From Myxococcota bacterium (lineage in GTDB: Bacteria; Myxococcota_C; UBA6777): 10,821 bases of DNA. A program made the translations under genes and the position numbers. Each line of letters begins with the position of its first letter. Position 1 is the first letter of the stretch. Of this stretch, positions 6,001 to 10,821 are shown piece after piece. The notes beneath the pieces were generated by a model. It was not told the origin of the DNA and ran no database searches. It saw nothing but the letters and a program-made list of their open reading frames with translations. The DNA is taken from contig JAKLKB010000173.1 of the NCBI GenBank assembly GCA_023150835.1, positions 1 through 10,821 on the forward strand, in the 5' to 3' direction.

Positions 6001-9000
6001 CCTCAAAGGGTTGGTTGCACAACGAAATCAGCAGATCCGCTACGATCTACAGGAGGTAGCGGACAACAAGGATGCGTTTTTCCGAAAGCGTGCGGATGAA
6101 CGGCAACGGATCTACAACGCTTTGCAACGTGCGTATCTGGAGCTTGGCGAGATGCGCTTGGAAGCGCGGAAGCTAGGGTTGGAGTCCGAGATCTTTGCGA
6201 TCCGCCACCAAGTCGTACAAAGCCTGAAGTCAGTTGCGGATCTTCATATCAGCGTAGCCAAGAAACACGAAGCCTTGGCGGTGTTGAAAAAAGAACGGTC
6301 GCGGCTGGAAGTGGAATTGCGTGGGGAAGGGGTGGATCTGGCTACGCTGGAGATCAAGATCAAAGCGCTCGAAGAGAGGTTGATCGAGAGCGAGATCCAA
6401 GGGCGCGACACAGAGGCCGAGATCGTCAAAGAGCAGGAGAAGCTTGCAAAGAAGAGCATCCGACTCAATCAACGCCGCTTAAAGCTGATCGACAAAAAGA
6501 TCAAGGCGATTCAAGACCGCAATAAGCTGATCGAACAGAAGCTTGCGGCATTTGGGGGAGTGTTTTCGGCGCTCGATCAAAAACAAGCGTTGTTGCAAGA
6601 GCAGATCAAAAAGCAAGGAGAGACAGAACAGCTTGTACGGGAGAAAGCCGTTCTTTTGGCGCAAAAGAAGCGCAAGATCCAAGAGCAGTTTGCGTTGCTA
6701 GAAGAGAAGAGTGGGCATCTGCATCGGAAGCTTGGGGTGCTACACGAACAGAAAAAGAAGATCCTCGAAAAGAATCAGAAAGTCGCCAAGTTGTGGCAGA
6801 CGCGGATCAAAGAGACAGAACTGGCGTTGGCGACGTTGCAAACGGAGATCACTGCACGAAAAGCCGCCATCAAGATCTCGATGGATCTAAGCGCCGATAT
6901 CATCAAAAAGACAGAAGAGAACATCAAAAAGGTTCAGGCAGCGAGAGCCGCACACGCAGCACAGATGGCGGCGCAGCGTCGTAGGAGCTTTTGGAGTCGT
7001 GTGGCAAGCATCGGCTTTCGGATCGTGGGGGCGGTGGTTGGGACGATTTGTTGTGGGAACCCGATGCTCGGCGTTCAGATCGGGGGCTTGGTCGGTGACT
7101 TTATCGCGAAGGGAGCGATCCAAGGCGACTGGGGAGGGGCATGGAGAGGATTGGGGGTCGGTGCAGCAACGATGTTGCTGACGCAGGGGATCGGAGATAT
7201 TGGAGGAGTGGGGACGCAGTTGGCCAGTGGCATCAGCAACGTTGCGATCCGCGCTGGCGTGGAGCAGCTTGCGAATGTTGCGGTGTCGAGTTTGGTTCAG
7301 AACGCAATGAAAGGGTTGGAGACTGGGCAATTTGGGGATGTCTTGGAGAACACATTGAAGGATGTGGTGCAGGATCTTCCGGGAGTTGCGTTTCAAGTTG
7401 TGACGAAACTCGATCTGGGCCCGAATCTTGGGAAAGCCATGGAGGTTTTTAAGATCGCGCATGAACATGTACTGGCCGGGGATCTGAACAACATCAAGAA
7501 GCTGGGTGATCCAGCGTTTTTGCAGTCGCGTGCGCTTGCTGTGGGAGAACACTTTGCGAAGAAAGCATTGAAAACCCATGCGCCGGGCTTGATGAAGGCG
7601 GTGCAGAAGTTTGAAGATCTTCAGTCCAAGTACAACTTGTTTCCGAAGGTTGAGGATGTATTGAAGGATGGCTTTACAGCGGTCGAAAGGCATCTGAAAC
7701 AGCGCGTTCAAGAACTGCCCCAAGAGTTGTTTCAAAAGCACCTCCAACCAGAGATCGAGGGCTTTCTTCGTCGTCATACTCCCAAGGCGATCAAAGATAT
7801 CGAAGTTTTGTTGCGCGACAAATTGGGGATCGCTCCCAAAGATCTGGTCGATGCGATCAAGAACCAAGACATCGATATCTTGAAGAAAAAATTTGAAGAC
7901 AAGCTGCCAGCGATCCAAGAGGCTGTGGTTGGTGGGTTGAAGAAACATTTTGGCCGAGAGATCAAGCAGTTGGAAGGTCTGAAAGCGAACGTCGAGGGTT
8001 CCTTTGCGCGTGTGAAGTCGCAGGTCGAAGGGGCGGAGCAAGCGTTTCGCCACCGTCTCTCTCGAAGCCTTGATCAGATCCAATCGTTGGGTCAAAGCGC
8101 CCAAGACGATATGCAACGGATTCTCCGCAACGTTCAGCCAGAAAGCTTGATCAAAAAACTACGGAAAGACTTGATACGGAGCTTGCCGCAGATCTCCTCG
8201 GATCATCTCGAAGGGCTTCTTCAATACCAAGCGCAACGGTACGCGAATCTCGCGACTCGTTTTCATCAGCTTCGCTTGCACGACGATTGGCGGGGAAAGG
8301 AAGAGTATCTGCGTTTTGTGCTGTTGGGGCGAAAAAAGGCCCAGAAGCTGTTGGCGCATCGGATCGTGGAGGCGCGACGAAACGCCGAACGGAAAGCCGA
8401 AGGGTTCCGGCAGAGAGCAGAGCGTTTGAAGGCACAAGCCGCGTTTCGGAAGATCCAAGCGAAAGCGAAAGCGGTGCAAGGGATCGCGCAGGAATACGCG
8501 CAGCGATTCCAGAATCATCGGGGGTTGAAGTGGGGAAGTGTGGTGGAAGAGATCAAGCAGAAGTTGGGCCGCGTGATCACCGATCCAGCAGAGCTGATGC
8601 AGGAGACCAAGATCCTCGAAGCTCAGCTGGATCCTGCCAAGATGACGCGGATCGTCTCCAAGAAACTCAAACCGCTTCAGCAATTATTCAAAACGGGTGG
8701 CGAGCGAACGAGTGCAGCCTGTCAACACGGCTTTGATCCATGCGAAAGGGCGCTCGATGCGTACAAAACAAACGTCCACAAACAAGCACTCCAGTTTCAA
8801 GCGCAGATCGAAGCTGAGTTGGACGGCAAAAGCAAAGACCTCCACAACACACAAGTCAAAAAGTACAAACAGGAGATCGGGAAAGAGATCGACAAGTTGG
8901 GAGGAGAGATCCGCGTCCAAGAGAACCAGATCAAGAAGCATGGAACCTTGGCGGATGTCACGCAGATCAAGATCGATGAAAAGAAGACCGAAGAGCGGCT

Positions 9001-10384
9001 GAGTGCGGCAGAGGTCGAAGAGAAACAGAACGAGATCCAAGCGAATACTGCGGCCATCGAGAAGGTCAAGTCATGGGTGAGCCAGAGCGAAGTCGAGATC
9101 GAGAAGAAACGCCAAACGATCCACAAACTCCAGACGCAGATCCAAGCCCAAGAAGGCGAGATCGGTCGCATGGATGGCGATCTGCAAAAGATGGGTGGTC
9201 TCTTGGCGTTGGTGGACTCGAAACGCGCCTATCTCGGCTTTCAGCGGGCGTTGAAAAACAGCAAGTGGATGCGGGAAGTCCTGATGTTCCGTAAACAACA
9301 GGGGATCTACACTTCGGAAGCTGTGAAGATCCGAAAAGCCCAAGCCGAGAAGATCTTGGAGCAAGGAAGGCTCTTGCAGCAAGAGTCGGAGCTTCGTTTG
9401 AAAGAAGCGGAAGCCTTGTTGAAGAAAAGCAGGTTGAAAAGACGGATCGCCAAGAAACAGATCCGTGAGGCAGAGATCCGTCTCCAGATCGGTAAGATCC
9501 GCCAAAAACAACAGCGTTTGCGTGAGGCTCGACTTTGGTTGCGGATCGATGCCTTGGAAGCGGCTCTGCGCTCTGTCGATATGGGGGTCTTTTCGGCGAT
9601 ACGGCAGCAGATGTTGTCGTCGGGATGGGCCTTGCAGGAACTTCAGCAGCTTCAAAATGCTTCGCTTGAGCGGATATCGCTGAGTTTGGCTGTGATCTTT
9701 CAAGCCTTCGAGTACTCAGGGATCCCGATCCCTGACACCTGTAAAGGTCGTTATGAAGATCGCGGTTTGGAAAAGCTCCCTGCGTATCTTCAAGACTGCT
9801 TCTCGGCCTTGCGGCAGAAACTTGCCTTCCAATCGCTTGCTTTGTCTTGCAAAACACTGGTGATCGAGCAGGGAAAACGACGTTCTCTCTTGCCCAATGC
9901 TTCCGAAGCCTTGGAGCAATTCTTTTCCAGAGAGGAGGGGCAAGGAGCGTTGACCTTTGTGCCAGAAGCGTCGGCCTTCCCCAAAACGAAGCGGCTTTCG
10001 TTGATGCGTGTCGATATCTGGGTGGATATGGTCAAAGTCGGAGAGCATCAAGACGATCTGCCCGAACAAGTGGCTGCTGAAGTGAGCCTAGAACAACCGG
10101 CCTTGGGGAGTTCGCAAAGCCCCGAAAGCCTGTTGGACATCCATCTTCGACAGGTGGAGTCTCTCGCCACAAAGACGCGCACATCGGGGCGAACTTGTCG
10201 TGATTCGATCCGCGCAGAAAGCAACGACAACCAGAAAAAGCTGATGTATTACAACCCGTTGATGCGCTGGAGGCTTGGGCTCAAACCGACAGAGCAAGAG
10301 CGGGATATCTTGAAGGGCTATCGGCCTGTGCGTGTGCAGATCAATCTCGTGTACAGGCAGCCCAAGTTGCAGGAGATCCGTTGA
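3017..10384 (+). CDS. Giant exported helical/coiled-coil protein (2455 aa), C-terminus faintly Tc-toxin-A-like
   Basis: I do not recognise the whole protein. It starts at ATG 3017 behind AGGAGG. Residues 1-29 form a Sec signal peptide (RWLRR, then hydrophobic GSLGWLIWTVCWFSM, cleavage after AEA). Residues ~30-980 are irregular helical sequence with close cysteine pairs (DCAEGKKEKC, SCILQKPSC), fitting an oxidising compartment. Residues ~990-1318 are a charged coiled coil without cysteine. Residues ~1320-1450 are Gly/Ala-rich and hydrophobic (FRIVGAVVG, MLGVQIGGLVGDFI, LGVGAATMLLTQGIGDIGG) and could insert into or lie against a membrane. About 1450-1920 is amphipathic helix, ~1920-2060 a second coiled coil, and ~2060-2190 long basic helices. 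The last ~260 residues are different, partly beta-like, and faintly match in order the C-terminal TcB-binding domain of Tc-toxin A subunits. That link is inference; unlike TcA, it has a Sec signal. A structural filament, adhesin or pore-forming toxin scaffold all remain possible. Confidence 0.95.
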   Translation: MGFARWLRRVGSLGWLIWTVCWFSMQAEAKTYKLSFVPEGGKTEISQEAHLSNVEMLWEEDSREIYRWFAEKAEEQGRGFPFAAKLKDCAEGKKEKCPAQTPWVKLTLLYGSQEVRAHWPIQSKQKFFFEAIFKQHPRSWELAGGLLKWVRMYPRSAFRLLQALESYADVLGEKKSLGFASLAASQFVIHRTVADAGVKFYYLLEEHLPKLRQERGGKASTFVSALWDEVYVKSRFDVMEYLKGNRVGRGFSDLLRLLTAVADVCDRKRGTTFSSCHGSSTLLHLRRWVLRSAYRAAYEKRNEELRKKWLAHAGHIFDRSGGIDDRGQSFTLDQLLDESDPKERLDEVLRGEGVNDVTAYRRMVLEVIGRLKITDPYQRRRAYRRLLPLAGLSFLRTEVGLALRGIFDLGEAKQRKEVFEILWEEGQRGRRSEGFVSWSDTFFANPQAGWVEAYNVHLKLSSEIHREYRALRRASIEDIKKDDKAWRILLAAAAARLEQGDDLRDPSVLSWKKQAVLLQAALKHSYRESCILQKPSCKGAQFLLAGRLIRRLTSWRRVPSDDGMARKTEIRRQFSNLTPLFKSLSFVDEPLLRQNVWLLVRVLSRWSLYRSAIPLAEREREWLSEVVKGFDDAKVLLGQGLKDPQHRVWDRLQSLFELSGVMGLIEGCQGDKLTASLVSYNNRLQGEFQKLQEQRRAFFPKREGLLSALARMFGDKARHCKMDGSLETKLASFQALLEQAENKERAAEDLSKLYLNRALGGIGQAQAPASNEALKTLFGVDKITDAYAKEKEWIVLWGRLSLQKDLPCGELVDRLNQGEAAKWKVFEVLREVLWLQAQGLCIHRRRLFSTILPRSERTGSLGLFSQEEMSAAKAAILRMIGNAGVSRGWVQDFETLAGQALEGQRDVKDFSRRWGGLQSRLFRLLKEKEAEWPTEDTRFSLQGAVLASSYLSHLHSTVRLEQRQKEADRLGLLAVPSVHPLRYLNDSKAEEDIKNLKGLVAQRNQQIRYDLQEVADNKDAFFRKRADERQRIYNALQRAYLELGEMRLEARKLGLESEIFAIRHQVVQSLKSVADLHISVAKKHEALAVLKKERSRLEVELRGEGVDLATLEIKIKALEERLIESEIQGRDTEAEIVKEQEKLAKKSIRLNQRRLKLIDKKIKAIQDRNKLIEQKLAAFGGVFSALDQKQALLQEQIKKQGETEQLVREKAVLLAQKKRKIQEQFALLEEKSGHLHRKLGVLHEQKKKILEKNQKVAKLWQTRIKETELALATLQTEITARKAAIKISMDLSADIIKKTEENIKKVQAARAAHAAQMAAQRRRSFWSRVASIGFRIVGAVVGTICCGNPMLGVQIGGLVGDFIAKGAIQGDWGGAWRGLGVGAATMLLTQGIGDIGGVGTQLASGISNVAIRAGVEQLANVAVSSLVQNAMKGLETGQFGDVLENTLKDVVQDLPGVAFQVVTKLDLGPNLGKAMEVFKIAHEHVLAGDLNNIKKLGDPAFLQSRALAVGEHFAKKALKTHAPGLMKAVQKFEDLQSKYNLFPKVEDVLKDGFTAVERHLKQRVQELPQELFQKHLQPEIEGFLRRHTPKAIKDIEVLLRDKLGIAPKDLVDAIKNQDIDILKKKFEDKLPAIQEAVVGGLKKHFGREIKQLEGLKANVEGSFARVKSQVEGAEQAFRHRLSRSLDQIQSLGQSAQDDMQRILRNVQPESLIKKLRKDLIRSLPQISSDHLEGLLQYQAQRYANLATRFHQLRLHDDWRGKEEYLRFVLLGRKKAQKLLAHRIVEARRNAERKAEGFRQRAERLKAQAAFRKIQAKAKAVQGIAQEYAQRFQNHRGLKWGSVVEEIKQKLGRVITDPAELMQETKILEAQLDPAKMTRIVSKKLKPLQQLFKTGGERTSAACQHGFDPCERALDAYKTNVHKQALQFQAQIEAELDGKSKDLHNTQVKKYKQEIGKEIDKLGGEIRVQENQIKKHGTLADVTQIKIDEKKTEERLSAAEVEEKQNEIQANTAAIEKVKSWVSQSEVEIEKKRQTIHKLQTQIQAQEGEIGRMDGDLQKMGGLLALVDSKRAYLGFQRALKNSKWMREVLMFRKQQGIYTSEAVKIRKAQAEKILEQGRLLQQESELRLKEAEALLKKSRLKRRIAKKQIREAEIRLQIGKIRQKQQRLREARLWLRIDALEAALRSVDMGVFSAIRQQMLSSGWALQELQQLQNASLERISLSLAVIFQAFEYSGIPIPDTCKGRYEDRGLEKLPAYLQDCFSALRQKLAFQSLALSCKTLVIEQGKRRSLLPNASEALEQFFSREEGQGALTFVPEASAFPKTKRLSLMRVDIWVDMVKVGEHQDDLPEQVAAEVSLEQPALGSSQSPESLLDIHLRQVESLATKTRTSGRTCRDSIRAESNDNQKKLMYYNPLMRWRLGLKPTEQERDILKGYRPVRVQINLVYRQPKLQEIR
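6978..7373 (+). other. Gly/Ala-rich hydrophobic segment inside the giant protein
   Basis: The codons cover residues ~1321-1452. The long coiled coil ends in RRRSFWSRVAS and the sequence turns hydrophobic and small-residue-rich: IGFRIVGAVVGTICC, GVQIGGLVGDFIAKGA, WRGLGVGAATMLLTQG, GVGTQLASGISNVAIRAG and LANVAVSSLVQNAM. It then returns to polar helix. Such glycine-zipper-like stretches occur in pore-forming and large secreted toxin proteins. No single run is a long unbroken transmembrane helix, so hairpin insertion is likelier than a simple anchor. Confidence 0.6.
9590..10381 (+). other. C-terminal domain of the giant protein, possible TcB-binding-like fold
   Basis: The codons cover residues ~2192-2455. 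Helices (FSAIRQQMLSSGWALQELQQL, LERISLSLAVIFQAFEYSG) are followed by a cysteine-framed loop (from DTCKGRYE to LQDC). Then comes ALEQFFSREEGQGALTFVPE, a strand LSLMRVDIWVDMV and a final strand VRVQINLVYRQP. From memory, Tc-toxin A C-termini run in the same order: a helix ending in AY.FE, a short segment ending in F.LPE..F, a strand RIK.V.V, and a last strand VRLTFYY. Identity is low and I cannot score it. Confidence 0.3.
10371..10375 (+). promoter_or_regulatory. Shine-Dalgarno site within the end of the giant gene
   Basis: AGGAG lies 8 bases before ATG 10384, inside the last codons of the giant gene, so the downstream gene has its own ribosome site in addition to stop-start overlap. Confidence 0.75.
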
Positions 10385-10821
10385 TGAAACGACGATGGCA
10401 GGGTGTCTTGGTGGGTTTGGTGGCGTGCTTGCTATGGTGCGTGTGCGAAGGTAAGGCGTATGCGGACTTGGTGAAGGAGATTCGGAAGCTAAAGGGCGAG
10501 GTGGAGCGTCTGAAAAGTAGTCAGGTGGATCAAGACGAGCGGCAGATGCGAGCGGAACGAGGACAAGAGGAGCGATTCAGGCAGATCGCGAAGGCGCTAA
10601 AGGAGGGTGCAGAGAAGCAAGAGCAAGCGTTGAACCGTCGGATGTTACGTTTGGAAGGACAGCTCAAGGTTCGAGTTGAGCAGGAGCGACAAGCGTTGAG
10701 CCGTCGGATGTCGCGTTTGGAAGGGGAGATGCGGCAGAAAGATGCGGAGCGAGAGCGGCGAATCGTAGGATTGGAGAAAGCGCTAAGGGAGCGGTTGGAG
10801 AAGCAAGTGCGTGGGCTCATG
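10384..10821 (+). CDS. Exported coiled-coil protein, 3'-partial
   Basis: The ATG overlaps the TGA of the giant gene by one base (TGATG), with AGGAG 8 bases upstream; 146 codons are visible and the frame is still open at the window edge. Residues 1-27 are a signal peptide (MKRRW, hydrophobic GVLVGLVACLLWCVC, cleavage after AYA). LVAC at 12-15 could instead be a lipobox giving a lipoprotein, but the hydrophobic run continues past that cysteine, so signal peptidase I is favoured. From ~30 onward the sequence is nearly all charged heptads (LVKEIRKLKGEVERLKSSQ). It includes a 22-residue internal duplication, QALNRRMLRLEGQ and QALSRRMSRLEGE, seen in DNA at 10624-10662 and 10690-10728. The coupling implies co-translation with the giant protein and perhaps a direct coiled-coil partnership in the periplasm or outside the cell. 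It is not assignable to a named family from this fragment. Confidence 0.9.
   Translation, partial: MKRRWQGVLVGLVACLLWCVCEGKAYADLVKEIRKLKGEVERLKSSQVDQDERQMRAERGQEERFRQIAKALKEGAEKQEQALNRRMLRLEGQLKVRVEQERQALSRRMSRLEGEMRQKDAERERRIVGLEKALRERLEKQVRGLM
10624..10728 (+). repeat. 66-bp-period coding duplication
   Basis: CAAGCGTTGA at 10624 and again at 10690 begins two 39-base stretches that differ at only a few bases. The period is 66 bases (22 codons), so the duplication is in frame and lengthens the coiled coil. The high DNA identity suggests it is recent or kept uniform by recombination. Confidence 0.8.

Noticed and set aside
5980-6980. SMC or Rad50-type ATPase because of the long coiled coil
   Set aside because: No Walker A, Walker B or signature motif is visible on either side, and the protein has a signal peptide.
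6887-8116. 409-codon open frame on the minus strand inside the giant gene
   Set aside because: It is antisense to a frame with a clear signal peptide, ribosome site and consistent protein composition; its composition looks like a reverse-complement shadow.

Overview
The window is about 10.8 kb of protein-coding DNA of moderate GC, with every supportable gene on the + strand. It looks bacterial and probably Gram-negative. Two proteins begin with Sec-type signal peptides, Shine-Dalgarno sites are strong, and a Sel1-repeat protein carries a formylglycine-generating-enzyme (FGE/SUMF1)-type domain. That combination, with very long exported helical proteins, fits an uncultured proteobacterial or myxobacterial-like lineage. 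The taxonomic guess is weak; no rRNA, tRNA or marker gene is present.

Layout. (1) Positions 3-1334 hold the 3' part of a gene with cysteine-containing Sel1-like repeats and a C-terminal FGE/C-type-lectin-fold domain. Its last ~40 codons look like the variable region of a diversity-generating retroelement (DGR) target, although no reverse transcriptase or template repeat is in the window. (2) Positions 1335-1862 are non-coding, with hairpin-forming dispersed repeats. (3) Positions 1863-2306 hold a small, unrecognised, helical 147-aa protein. (4) Positions 2307-3016 are a repeat island: a 21/22-bp array that repeats a Shine-Dalgarno-plus-ATG micro-ORF, then a second copy of the dispersed repeat with a 17-bp minisatellite of 12 units inside it. 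(5) Positions 3017-10384 hold a giant exported protein of 2455 aa: signal peptide, ~950-residue helical N-terminal region, long coiled coil, Gly/Ala-rich hydrophobic segment, more helix and coiled coil, and a C-terminal domain faintly resembling the C-terminus of Tc-toxin A subunits. (6) A second exported coiled-coil protein starts at 10384, overlapping the giant gene by one base and running off the window.

The last two genes almost certainly form a translationally coupled operon for an envelope or extracellular assembly of coiled-coil proteins. Whether the FGE-like protein and the small orphan belong to the same system cannot be told from sequence. Each of the two genes behind the repeat islands is preceded by a copy of the same dispersed repeat. 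The best candidates for something new are the giant protein with its partner, the DGR-like hypervariable tail, and the micro-ORF and minisatellite island between them.
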